DNA of 64,000 nucleotides from Sodalis praecaptivus (GTDB taxonomy: Bacteria; Pseudomonadota; Gammaproteobacteria; Enterobacterales; Enterobacteriaceae), in NCBI RefSeq assembly GCF_000517425.1, contig NZ_CP006569.1:310001-374000 (forward strand), in the 5' to 3' direction. The notes below the pieces were generated by a model, which was not told the DNA's origin, ran no database searches, and was given only the letters and a program-made list of their open reading frames with translations. Position numbers and translations under genes: made by a program. Below are positions 40,062 to 48,695 of the stretch, piece by piece (position 1 is the first letter of the stretch; each line of letters opens with the position of its first letter).

Positions 40062-40979
40062 ATGAGTAAGTCTTTCCCGGGTGGGGTGTGGCCAGTGATG
40101 TTGACGCCCTTTAAAGAAACTGGCGACGTGGATTACAAAGCGCTAGAGACATTGGTCAATTGGTATATTGATCAGGGCGTGGCGGGGCTTTTTACCGTCT
40201 GCCAGTCAAGCGAGCAATTCTTTCTGACGCTTGAGGAACGCATTAACGTTACCCAAACGGTAAAAGGCATGAGCGCGGGACGCGTGCCGGTTATCACCTC
40301 CGGCCACGTTGCGGATGATATTCACGATCAAATCGCGGAAATGCAGGCGATGGAGAAAACCGGCGCTGAGGCGTTAATTTTAATTACCAACCGGCTGGCG
40401 CGTGAACATGAAAGCGATGAATGCTGGATAAAAAATTGCCAGGCGTTGCTGGATAAGTTGGACCGGCAGACGGCGCTAGGCTTATATGAATGTCCTTATC
40501 CTTATAAACGCCTGCTGTCTGAGAAAATCATTGAATTTTGTCTGGCGACCGGCAGGTTCTATTTCATCAAAGATACCTGTTGCGACGCAGATATTCTGGC
40601 GCGGCGAATTAAGTTAACCCAGGGCAGCACCATAAAAATATATAACGCCAATACCACCACCTTGCTTGATTCGCTTAGGAAAGGGGCGGCGGGCTATAGC
40701 GGCGTTATGGCCAATTTTCATCCGAAACTGTATGTGTGGCTTTGTGAAAACTACCGGGACGCAAGGGCGGAAGAATTGGCGGCAGACCTCTCTATTATGT
40801 CATTAATTGAAAGGCAATATTATCCGGTCAACGCTAAATATTATCTTGCCAGCGTCATGCATTTGCCGATGGGCACCACCAGCCGGCAGCAAAATGATAA
40901 CGGCTTAACCGATACGTTTAAAAAAGAGACATTTTATCTTTCCCATCTTACCGAAAAACTCGAGAAGCGTTTTTATTAA
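40062..40979 (+). CDS. Dihydrodipicolinate synthase-family aldolase
   Basis: A 305-residue class I aldolase/lyase of the DapA/NanA superfamily. Lys170 in FYFIKDTC is the Schiff-base lysine and Tyr142 in LGLYECPYPYK the catalytic tyrosine. The usual GTTGE substrate motif is replaced by CQSSE (47-51), so it is not DapA and probably cleaves or dehydrates a different 2-oxo acid. Strong ribosome binding site (CAGGAG). It is 12 bases upstream of the FAD oxidoreductase gene, with which it probably forms an operon. Confidence 0.87.
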   Translation: MSKSFPGGVWPVMLTPFKETGDVDYKALETLVNWYIDQGVAGLFTVCQSSEQFFLTLEERINVTQTVKGMSAGRVPVITSGHVADDIHDQIAEMQAMEKTGAEALILITNRLAREHESDECWIKNCQALLDKLDRQTALGLYECPYPYKRLLSEKIIEFCLATGRFYFIKDTCCDADILARRIKLTQGSTIKIYNANTTTLLDSLRKGAAGYSGVMANFHPKLYVWLCENYRDARAEELAADLSIMSLIERQYYPVNAKYYLASVMHLPMGTTSRQQNDNGLTDTFKKETFYLSHLTEKLEKRFY

Positions 40980-40991
40980 GGAGTAGACAGA

Positions 40992-42506
40992 ATGAAAAGT
41001 TTCAAACCAGAATATGATGTCATCGTCGTTGGCGGCGGACCGGCAGGGGTTATGGCCGCATTGGCTTCAGCCAGGACGGGGGCGAAAACGCTTGTCGTAG
41101 AACGGTTGGGGTTTCTCGGCGGCACCGCCACCAACTCGCTGATTGGGCCGATTTCGCCTTTTCATTATGGCGATGAGCAGGTGATTGACGGCATTCCGCA
41201 GGAATTCATGGATGAGCTGATGGCGGCCGGCGGCAGTACGGGACATTTAAAAACCCTGGATCCGTACGGCAGCGGCGCGTCATTGGGTTTCTACGATCGC
41301 GAGAAATACAAATACGTGGCGCAGGAAATGTTGGTAAAAGCCGGAGTGGATATTTTCTTCCACGTGTTCATCCGCGATATCCTCAAAGAAGGCAATAAAG
41401 TTACCGGCGTCACCATTTCCGCTAAAGACAAAGACTACACTTTCCGCAGCAAGGTAGTGATCGATTGTTCTGGCGACGGCGATGTGGCGGTCAAAGCCGG
41501 CGCGGATTATGTTTATGGCGATGCGGTAACTCATAAGGCGCAGCCCGGTTCCGCGATGTTTGAAATGGCGGACGTGGACGTGGATAAGGTGTATGACTAC
41601 ATCTGCGCCAACCCGGACGATTTCGAGTTTAAAACCGACTGCGTTCCGCTACGGCCCTACGACGAGCGCTTAAAGCAGCACTATTTTGTGGCGCAGGGGT
41701 TTAAAAAACTGGTGAAACAAGCGGTGGACGCCGGCGAGCTGAAATTCGGCCGCGATAGTATTATTGTCCTTAACAGCGTACATCCGGGCAGTATCCATTT
41801 TAACGCCACCCGTGTTCATGGTTTCGATTTGTCCGACTCTGAACAGCGGTCGCTGGCGGAGCTGGAGGGCCGCCGGCAGCTCGAATCCGTGTCGGAATTT
41901 ATGATCAAGTATGTACCGGGTTTTGAAAAAGCCTGGGTGAACGATACCAGTAACGAAGTGGGGTCACGTGAGTCGCGCCATATCGTCGGTTTGTACACCT
42001 TGACCGGCGAGGACGTGGCGGAAGGCCGTAAATTTGACGATGTGGTGTCGCGCGGCTATTTCCCGATTGATATTCACAACCCGAACGGCGCCGAAGGTTA
42101 TCGCCAGGATGGACAAGGCGGCCACTGGATCGATCTGAAAGATACCTATGATATTCCGCTGCGCTGCCTGGTGCCGGCCCATATCGATGGCATCGTATTG
42201 AGCGGCCGCTGTATTTCCGGCACCAGTCAGGCGCATGGCTCTTACCGCACGCAGGGCGGTATTATGGGGATTGGCCAGGCGTCGGGCGTGGTAGCGGGAC
42301 TGTGCGCTATTCAGGGAGTCCAGCCGCGTGAAATTGACGTCAAGGCAGTACAGGATCAGCTGTTGGCGTTCGGCGCTTCACTTTGGCGCGATAAGGAAAA
42401 GACCGCCCGTGAGCAGGCACACGCCACGGCGTGTGTGAAAGCCTACCTTCAAGGGCGCGATAAATTTATTACCCGTGCCGACGTGTTGAAAAAATTCCAT
42501 GAGTGA
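40992..42506 (+). CDS. FAD-dependent oxidoreductase
   Basis: A 504-residue flavoprotein. YDVIVVGGGPAGVMAALASARTG at the N-terminus is the FAD dinucleotide-binding motif, followed by RLGFLGGTATNSLIGPI, the VVIDCSGDGDVAVKAGA strand, and a C-terminal GRCISGTSQAHGSYRTQGGIMGIGQA segment. This layout is that of the FAD_oxidored family (PF12831), whose members act on varied small molecules. Ribosome binding site AAGGAG. In context it probably oxidises an intermediate of the sugar or sugar-acid pathway, but no substrate can be named. Confidence 0.85.
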   Translation: MKSFKPEYDVIVVGGGPAGVMAALASARTGAKTLVVERLGFLGGTATNSLIGPISPFHYGDEQVIDGIPQEFMDELMAAGGSTGHLKTLDPYGSGASLGFYDREKYKYVAQEMLVKAGVDIFFHVFIRDILKEGNKVTGVTISAKDKDYTFRSKVVIDCSGDGDVAVKAGADYVYGDAVTHKAQPGSAMFEMADVDVDKVYDYICANPDDFEFKTDCVPLRPYDERLKQHYFVAQGFKKLVKQAVDAGELKFGRDSIIVLNSVHPGSIHFNATRVHGFDLSDSEQRSLAELEGRRQLESVSEFMIKYVPGFEKAWVNDTSNEVGSRESRHIVGLYTLTGEDVAEGRKFDDVVSRGYFPIDIHNPNGAEGYRQDGQGGHWIDLKDTYDIPLRCLVPAHIDGIVLSGRCISGTSQAHGSYRTQGGIMGIGQASGVVAGLCAIQGVQPREIDVKAVQDQLLAFGASLWRDKEKTAREQAHATACVKAYLQGRDKFITRADVLKKFHE

Positions 42507-42644
42507 TCTCACCGTCAATCTGGCGCTTATCGCAGCCAGCTAACGCTTATCGCTATCGATGCCCGCCCTTAGGCGGGCATTGTTATTGCGGTGAGCGCTC
42601 TGCGCATGGCCATCTTAAGCGTAGTGATCCCGCTGGCAGCGCCG

Positions 42645-43655
42645 CTAATGCACCGAGCGCTGCCGCCATAATAGCGTCATGGGAATAACGCGCCGCACGT
42701 GGTTAGGCGTTTCCCGTTGCAGGATGTGCAGCATAGTATTGAAAGCTTGATCGGCCCAGATATTTTCATCCTGCTTCACCGACCAGAGATTATTGGGCAA
42801 AAAGCTCAGCATGGGATGTTCATCGAAGGTGCCGATGTTAATGTCGCGGGAAATGTAGCCGCGCAAGGTTCTTAACTGACTTAGCGCTCCTTCCAGCACC
42901 GGCAGCGATGAAGCAATAAAGGCGTTCGGCGGCGCGGCATGCCGCGACATATAATCATGCATCATTTTTTCGCCATCCATCCTGCGGTTATGGGCGCTTT
43001 CCAGGATCCAGTGGGGCTGAACGGGCAGTCCGTGGCTCGCCAGCGCCTGTTGATAACCCTCTAGACGTGCGCGAATACTGGGCTGCTGAATATCGCCGCC
43101 GAGAAAAATAATCGGCTCGGCGCGCGCCGATAGCATGGCGTGGGTTAATTCCACGCCGCCATTAAAATTATCGCTCACGACCAACGCGCTATTATCCAGA
43201 CCAAAATCCCGGTCAAGTACCACGATAGGCTTTTTGGCGCGTTCGACGTGATGCTTTTGCGCGCTACGGGATGATGGGACGATAAATAGCCCGTCGATAT
43301 TGCGCTGCACCATGGATTCCACCAGCTTTTTTTCGCGCTGCGAATCGCTGTAGCTGCTGCTTATGACCAGGTGATAGCCCTCTTCACGACAGCGTAGCTC
43401 GAGTTTTTCCGCCAGATTGGAGAAAAACGAGTTCGACAATCGGGGAATGATCAACCCGAGGGTATCGGTTTTATTTAGCTTCAGGCTGCGTGCGGTATAG
43501 TTGAGCGTGTAGCCATGTTCGGCGACATAGCGATTTATCCGTTCCTGCGTGCGCGCGCTAATCCGATATTGATCGGCCTTACCATTAAGCACCAGCCTGA
43601 TGGTGGTGATGGATAAGCCCAAGTCCGTTGCTATTTGCTCTACGCTTTTAGCCAT
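42645..43655 (-). CDS. LacI-family transcriptional regulator (Cra/ScrR-like)
   Basis: A 336-residue repressor. The N-terminal HTH is MAKSVEQIATDLGLSITTIRLVLNGKADQYRISART; the KADQYRIS hinge-helix approach resembles Cra/FruR and sucrose repressors. The rest is a periplasmic-binding-protein-like effector domain (LGLIIPRLSNSFFSNLAEKLE). I used the ATG at 43655; the frame is open to 43874, but the extra 73 residues are unlike any HTH. It is convergent with the FAD oxidoreductase gene and is the likely regulator of the catabolic cluster at 35135-42506; that link is inference. Confidence 0.9.
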   Translation of the reverse strand: MAKSVEQIATDLGLSITTIRLVLNGKADQYRISARTQERINRYVAEHGYTLNYTARSLKLNKTDTLGLIIPRLSNSFFSNLAEKLELRCREEGYHLVISSSYSDSQREKKLVESMVQRNIDGLFIVPSSRSAQKHHVERAKKPIVVLDRDFGLDNSALVVSDNFNGGVELTHAMLSARAEPIIFLGGDIQQPSIRARLEGYQQALASHGLPVQPHWILESAHNRRMDGEKMMHDYMSRHAAPPNAFIASSLPVLEGALSQLRTLRGYISRDINIGTFDEHPMLSFLPNNLWSVKQDENIWADQAFNTMLHILQRETPNHVRRVIPMTLLWRQRSVH

Positions 43656-44036
43656 AATCCAGCATAATAAAAAAAGTCCAGAAAGGCAGTATAACGCTTT
43701 TGCTGCGTCGGCGCAGCTAGAGACGGGATCGAATGCGATCTCACGCAGGTTGGAAAAATCATCCCGGACAGGTATCATTACGGGGAGAAAAGGTTCGCGC
43801 CGCGGCGGCGACGTGACCCTCCGGGTGGCGCACGGATCGTCTCGCGAAAAACCGCCGGTTCGGCCGCAGGCCATCTCAGCCGCCCGTTTATGTTGTTAAT
43901 CTTAGGTCAAGTTTATGTTAATGCATCCGCTGTTGCTCCATCCCCGTATCGCTTAATCGGGCAGTGAAGGTTGAACGTGCTTTCACTGCTGCGGAATGAC
44001 GTTCCGTGGCTTTTATCCCTTTACGAGATTTAAACC
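43656..44036. other. Divergent control region of LacI-type and CatB-like genes
   Basis: About 380 bases between two divergent genes. It must hold both promoters, but I see no strong -10/-35 pair, palindrome or small gene. The open frame that extends the LacI-type protein upstream to 43874 is judged non-coding. Confidence 0.5.
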
Positions 44037-44681
44037 ATGTCTAACAACGATAAACATTGGTCCAAGGTAGAATATCTTCACCAGACGGTGACCAATCCGA
44101 ATATTCACATCTCGGGCGAACACAGCTACTACAGCGAATATTGGGATGACGGCTTTGAAAAAAGCGTGGTCCGCTACCTGCACGGCGACAGCGTCAGTCA
44201 GCAATGGGCGCCGCTCGGCATCCTTGACCAGCTGTGGATTGGCGATTACGTTTGCATCGCTGCCGGGGTCGTCATCCTGATGGGGGGGAATAACACCCAC
44301 CGTACCGATTGGTTCTCTTTGTATCCGTTTATGGAGACGATCCAGGCGTCCTATGTGCCAAAGGGCGATACTCGGCTCGGGGATGGTTGCTGGCTCGGTA
44401 TGCGCGCCATGATTATGCCCGGCGTCACCATCGGCGAAGGGGCCATCATCGCCGCCGGCAGCGTCGTAACCCGCGACGTCGATCCCTATACGGTGGTCGG
44501 CGGCAATCCGGCCCGGCCGATCGCCTCGCGTTTCGACCCGCAGATTATCGCACGGCTGCTGGCGCTGAACATTTATCAGCTCAGCCCCGAGGAGTTTGAC
44601 CTCATCCGCCCGCTGCTCACCGCCAATGATATTGACGGATTGGAGCAGGCGGTCGCCGGTTTGGCCTCTCGCCAAAGGTGA
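44037..44681 (+). CDS. CatB-like hexapeptide-repeat acetyltransferase
   Basis: A 214-residue left-handed beta-helix acetyltransferase of the xenobiotic acyltransferase type (CatB/Vat group). VTNPNIHISGEHSYYS, LWIGDYVCIAAGVVILMGGNNTHRTDWFSLYPF and DGCWLGMRAMIMPGVTIGEGAIIAAGSVVTRDVDPYTVVGGNPAR are the diagnostic segments; His88 in NNTHRTD is the catalytic base. Chromosomal members of this group may or may not act on antibiotics, and the real substrate is unknown. It stands alone and has its own terminator. Confidence 0.85.
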   Translation: MSNNDKHWSKVEYLHQTVTNPNIHISGEHSYYSEYWDDGFEKSVVRYLHGDSVSQQWAPLGILDQLWIGDYVCIAAGVVILMGGNNTHRTDWFSLYPFMETIQASYVPKGDTRLGDGCWLGMRAMIMPGVTIGEGAIIAAGSVVTRDVDPYTVVGGNPARPIASRFDPQIIARLLALNIYQLSPEEFDLIRPLLTANDIDGLEQAVAGLASRQR

Positions 44682-44714
44682 TAGCCACGCCTTGCGACCT
44701 CGCAACGGCAACCC

Positions 44715-44740
44715 GCCCGGCCATGGCCGGGCTTTTTTTT
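44715..44740 (+). terminator. Terminator after the CatB-like gene
   Basis: GCCCGGCC and GGCCGGGC pair around a very short loop and are followed by eight T residues. Confidence 0.9.
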
Positions 44741-45159
44741 ATCGGTAAGATGCTCAGCCGCAAGAAACTCTCCTCGCCGATGGCGGCGCCAGGTGTGTCT
44801 GGTCGTGGTCGCTAGGGCTTCCCGGCCGATGACGACAGCGGGCGATGGCGCTTCTGCTGTTGGACGTCGGGGATAATTAATTTCGCCGAGTTTTGGCGAT
44901 TAGCGGGCAATAGTTGCGGGCAATGTCACATTATTATGCCTGCTAAACGTGATCTTTATCTCAAATAAACACCCTTTCCGCCACCTTTTATCTTTTGTCC
45001 TGCCGGGTGGACAAGCTTTAGTATTGTTGCTTTTGCCGCGTCCGACTAGATTATTCACCATGCCAGCGGTATTTATCGCCTGATTAAGACGGTAATAAAG
45101 GAAGATGATATAACGATGAGATAATTAGCAGAATTCAGGCAACCTCGTAAAAGGTCACT
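44741..45159. other. Control region of the PTS operon
   Basis: About 420 bases ahead of the PRD regulator gene. It contains the CRP site listed separately. No coding sequence or further repeat is evident. The last 150 bases are AT-rich and probably contain the promoter and leader of the PTS operon. Confidence 0.55.
44945..44966 (+). promoter_or_regulatory. Probable CRP-cAMP site
   Basis: AAACGTGATCTTTATCTCAAAT matches the 22-base CRP consensus at 16 positions, with GTGA and the TCTCA half spaced correctly. It lies about 195 bases upstream of the PTS regulator gene, as expected for a glucose-repressed sugar operon. Confidence 0.65.
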
Positions 45160-46770
45160 ATGATGCAAACGCTTACTTCTCGGCAAAATAAATTACTGCG
45201 TTATTTACTCCAGCATCAAGAATATGTAGCGCTTAAAACCATCGCCCGCTATCTGGCGGTTTCGGAAAAAACGGTCCAGCGCGATTTGCAGTTTATCGAG
45301 GCCTTCCTTTCTGTGTGGAATATTGCTTCAGACAAAAAGGCCGGTATGGGGATTATGCTACAGGCGGACGACCGTCAGCGGTTAATGCTGCTAGAGCAGC
45401 AGGTCATCCCCGAGGACGGTTTCACCGAGGCGCTGGCCAATAAGTCGCGGCGGATCAAAATCGCCTCTCAGCTATTGAGCGAGACGCCGCGCGAGACCTC
45501 CATCAGCAAGCTGTCGGAGCGCTACTTCATCAGCAGCGCATCGATCGTTAACGACCTCAAAATTATAGAGGGCTGGATGCAGCCGCTGGGGTTGACGCTG
45601 GTGCGCAGCCAGAGCGGCACCCATATCGAAGGCAGCGAGAACAATGTACGCCAGGCCATGGTGTCGTTGATTAACGATATCATGAATCACAGAGAGCCCG
45701 GGATGATTAATCATTCGCGGCTCGATCCCGGCAGCTATAAAGCGCTGACGGATTATTTTGGCGCTGAAGACGTTCTTTTTGTGCAACAGTTGCTGCAACA
45801 AATGGAGCGGCGGCTCGGCTACCCGCTCGGCGAACCCTACTATATTAATATCTTCACCCATATTTTAATTATGATGCACCGTATGGCGCAGGGAAATGCG
45901 TTGGCGATGGCGGAGAAAATAGAGGCCAGGCAGGTTGATGAACATATATTTTCTATCGCCCGTGAAATGATTGAAAAAATAGAAGCGCGGTTTGTCCATC
46001 CGCTGCCTGCCGAAGAGGTGTGGTTTATTTATCAGTATATTATTTCATCGGGTATTGTCATGGAGGAAGGGGCCGACGGGCGGCAACCCCATAGTCATTT
46101 CTTTAACGGAGAGTCACACCGGTTAACGCTACATTTAATTGACGCGTTTTCGTCTTTGATCAATATCGATTTGCGTTCCGACAGGTTGCTTTATGATGGC
46201 TTGCTTATTCATGTTCGCCCCTTGCTCAATCGCCTGAAATATCACATTCGCATCCGTAATCCTTTGCTTGAGGATATTAAGAACGAATTGCCGGATATCT
46301 ATCAGCAAACCGATAAAGCTATTCATCAGGTTTGCGCGCTGTTTGGTTTGCAGCTTATCGCCGAAGATGAAATAGGCTATTTGACCATTCATTTCCAGGC
46401 GGCGCTGGAGCGGCAGATTGCCCATAAACGTATTCTGGTGGTGTGCTCCAGCGGGGTAGGCACCTCTCATTTACTCAAAAGCCGTATTCTGCGCGCCTTT
46501 CCCGATTGGGTGATCGCCGGCGTGGTTTCCGCCAGCAATATGGCTGCGTTTTGCCGCCAGGAGCCGATCGAATTGATTGTCTCCACCATTCATTTGCGCG
46601 AGGAAAGCATTCCGATTGTGTATGTTTCGGCCTTTTTCAATGACGACGATATCAAACGCGTCACCGAAAAAGTCATCGCCAGCACGTTGCAGCACGCGGT
46701 TATCCCGTCCTCGGTGGCGGAGCCAATTCATTATTCACATTGTGGTGAGGTAGAGGATGGACATCAATAA
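45160..46770 (+). CDS. PRD-containing transcription regulator (MtlR/BglG-type)
   Basis: A 536-residue PTS-controlled regulator. Domains in order: HTH_11-like DNA-binding domain (about 5-60, VALKTIARYLAVSEKTVQRDL), a second HTH (about 95-150, SISKLSERYFISSASIVNDL), PRD1 and PRD2 (about 190-405), and a IIB-like domain whose phosphorylatable cysteine is Cys429 in VVCSSGVGTSH. The fused C-terminal IIA domain common in this family is absent; a separate IIA gene overlaps its end by 14 bases. It likely activates the operon in response to PTS phosphorylation state. Confidence 0.9.
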   Translation: MMQTLTSRQNKLLRYLLQHQEYVALKTIARYLAVSEKTVQRDLQFIEAFLSVWNIASDKKAGMGIMLQADDRQRLMLLEQQVIPEDGFTEALANKSRRIKIASQLLSETPRETSISKLSERYFISSASIVNDLKIIEGWMQPLGLTLVRSQSGTHIEGSENNVRQAMVSLINDIMNHREPGMINHSRLDPGSYKALTDYFGAEDVLFVQQLLQQMERRLGYPLGEPYYINIFTHILIMMHRMAQGNALAMAEKIEARQVDEHIFSIAREMIEKIEARFVHPLPAEEVWFIYQYIISSGIVMEEGADGRQPHSHFFNGESHRLTLHLIDAFSSLINIDLRSDRLLYDGLLIHVRPLLNRLKYHIRIRNPLLEDIKNELPDIYQQTDKAIHQVCALFGLQLIAEDEIGYLTIHFQAALERQIAHKRILVVCSSGVGTSHLLKSRILRAFPDWVIAGVVSASNMAAFCRQEPIELIVSTIHLREESIPIVYVSAFFNDDDIKRVTEKVIASTLQHAVIPSSVAEPIHYSHCGEVEDGHQ

Positions 46771-47227
46771 GATTCTTACGCCGCGGCGCGTCAACTTGCA
46801 CATGCAGGCGACCAATAAAGAGGACGCCATTCAGGAATTGGCCGATCTGTTATATGACGATGGCGCCCTGACCAGCAAAGAGGATTTTATTCAAGACGTT
46901 TGGCAGCGTGAGGCCGAGGGCTCCACCGGCTTTGAAAACCATATCGCTATCCCGCACGGCAAATCCCAGGCGGTGAAGCAGACCACGCTGGCTATCGGGC
47001 GGACCGCGCAGGATATTCCCTGGGAAACCCTCGACGGCAGCAAAGTGCGCTGCATCATCTTGTTCGCGGTGCGTCTTGAGGATCAGAACACCACCCATAT
47101 TCGTCTACTGTCGCAGGTGGCGGCGGCGCTGGCCGATGACGATGTCATCGACCGGCTATTAACGGAAACGGACGCCAATAACATCATTGCGTTGTTCAGT
47201 CAGTACGCAGAGACCGACCTTTGTTAA
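46757..47227 (+). CDS. PTS IIA component, fructose/mannitol type
   Basis: A 156-residue IIA protein. His67 in FENHIAIPHGKS is the phosphoryl-accepting histidine, receiving phosphate from HPr or FPr and passing it to IIB. The length and segments (DVWQREAEGSTGFEN, VRCIILFAV, HIRLLSQVAAALAD) are typical for fructose-family IIA. The start lies inside the regulator gene (14-base overlap), so the two are coupled. It may phosphorylate both the separate IIB and the regulator. Confidence 0.93.
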   Translation: MDINKILTPRRVNLHMQATNKEDAIQELADLLYDDGALTSKEDFIQDVWQREAEGSTGFENHIAIPHGKSQAVKQTTLAIGRTAQDIPWETLDGSKVRCIILFAVRLEDQNTTHIRLLSQVAAALADDDVIDRLLTETDANNIIALFSQYAETDLC

Positions 47228-47251
47228 CCCTGCAACCCTATGAGGCCGAAT

Positions 47252-47566
47252 ATGAAAATCGTTTGTGTCGCCGCCTGTACGGCAGGCATCGCGCATACCT
47301 ATATTGCGCGTGAAAAACTGATTAAGGGCGCCCGTGCGCTGAATTATGACATCCAGGTCGAAACCCAGGGCACCATTGGTACCGAAAATCCGCTGACGCC
47401 GGAGGCGATTGCCGCCGCCGATGTGGTGATCCTGGCGGTCGATATCAAGATCAACGGCGAGGAGCGCTTTAAAGGCAAACGTTTGGTGCGGGTCAAAACC
47501 GACGTGGTGATCAAATCACCGGTCAAATTCCTGGAAAAAGTGGCCGGCTCGCTGGAACGGGCCTGA
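47252..47566 (+). CDS. PTS IIB component, fructose type
   Basis: A 104-residue cytosolic IIB. Cys9 in MKIVCVAACTAGIAHT is the phosphorylated cysteine of the fructose IIB family. I chose the ATG at 47252, six bases after GAGG; the ATG at 47240 would place that site inside the gene. It is a single domain, not fused to IIC as in FruA. It follows the IIA gene by 24 bases and precedes the IIC gene by 26. Confidence 0.93.
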   Translation: MKIVCVAACTAGIAHTYIAREKLIKGARALNYDIQVETQGTIGTENPLTPEAIAAADVVILAVDIKINGEERFKGKRLVRVKTDVVIKSPVKFLEKVAGSLERA

Positions 47567-47592
47567 TTACCAACGGCTTCGGGAGCCACATC

Positions 47593-48684
47593 ATGAACGT
47601 TAGCCAACATAACACGGGCACTGTCATTAAAGGGCATCTGTTGACCGGCATTTCCTGGATGATCCCGCTGATTGTCGCGGCGGGGATCTGTATCGCGCTG
47701 GGGCAGGTCATCGGCGGGCCGGACGTCGGCCAAAAGACCGGCAGCGTGCCCTGGATGCTTAACCAGATCGGGGGATGGGGTATGGGGCTTATCGTGCCGC
47801 TGATTAGCGCCGCGATCGCCTACTCCATCGCCGATCGACCCGGTTTCGCTCCGGGGCTTATCGTCGGTTTTATCTGCGGGCAGATTCAGACCGGGTTTAT
47901 CGGCGGCATTCTCGGCGGTTTTCTGGTGGGCTACACCGTACTCTTGCTGCGACGGGTGATTAAGCTGCCGGCGTCGATGCAGGGGTTGATGCCGGTGATG
48001 ATCCTGCCGGTGCTGAGCACTGTCATCGCCGGACTGCTGATGATGACTTTCATCGGCCAACCTATTGTCTGGCTGCAAAAGGCGCTGATCCACCTGCTGG
48101 AATCGATGCAGGGCGGATCGCGTTTCCTGATGGGCGCCATTCTGGGCGCGATGGCCACCTTCGATTTCGGCGGGCCGGTCAATAAAACCATGTCGCTGTT
48201 CGCCGACGGTCTGCTGGTGGACGGTATTTATGGTCCGGAAGCGGTGAAATTCGTCGGCTCCATCATCCCGCCGTTTGGCATCACCTTGTCGTTTTTGCTC
48301 ACGCGGTACAAATATACCCGGGCGGAGAAAGAAGCGCTCAAGGCCGCGTTTCCCATGGGGATTTGCATGATAACCGAAGGGGTTATCCCCATCGCGGCGC
48401 GGGACCTGTTGCGGGTGGTAGCGTCGTGCGTCGTGGCCTCGGCTATTGCGGGCGGGTTGATTATGGTCTGGGGCGTCGAGTCGCCGGTGCCGCACGGCGG
48501 AATGTTCGTCGTGCCGCTGTTTACCCGGCCGGCGATGTTCTGTCTGGCCCTCGGTATCGGGACCGTCATTTGCGGCGTGATGCTGTCGCTTTTAAAGAAA
48601 CGGGTCACCGAGGCGGATGAGGAGTTCGATGATGTAGAAGATAGGACCGTGCGGGACGAAGACATCAAATTCACTTTGGAATAA
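47593..48684 (+). CDS. PTS IIC component, fructose type
   Basis: A 363-residue integral membrane permease with eight to nine hydrophobic helices. HLLTGISWMIPLIVAAGICIALGQ, SIADRPGFAPGLIVGFICGQIQTGFIGGI and FDFGGPVNKT are characteristic of fructose-type IIC proteins such as FruA, FrwC and FryC. It transports and phosphorylates a ketose or hexitol in concert with the IIB and IIA above. The acidic C-terminal tail (EADEEFDDVEDRTVRDED) is unusual and presumably cytosolic. Confidence 0.93.
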   Translation: MNVSQHNTGTVIKGHLLTGISWMIPLIVAAGICIALGQVIGGPDVGQKTGSVPWMLNQIGGWGMGLIVPLISAAIAYSIADRPGFAPGLIVGFICGQIQTGFIGGILGGFLVGYTVLLLRRVIKLPASMQGLMPVMILPVLSTVIAGLLMMTFIGQPIVWLQKALIHLLESMQGGSRFLMGAILGAMATFDFGGPVNKTMSLFADGLLVDGIYGPEAVKFVGSIIPPFGITLSFLLTRYKYTRAEKEALKAAFPMGICMITEGVIPIAARDLLRVVASCVVASAIAGGLIMVWGVESPVPHGGMFVVPLFTRPAMFCLALGIGTVICGVMLSLLKKRVTEADEEFDDVEDRTVRDEDIKFTLE

Positions 48685-48695
48685 CGGGAGTCGCC

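Noticed and set aside
43656-43874. N-terminal extension of the LacI-type regulator
   Set aside because: The HTH of this family starts at the very N-terminus, and the extension has no homologous look.
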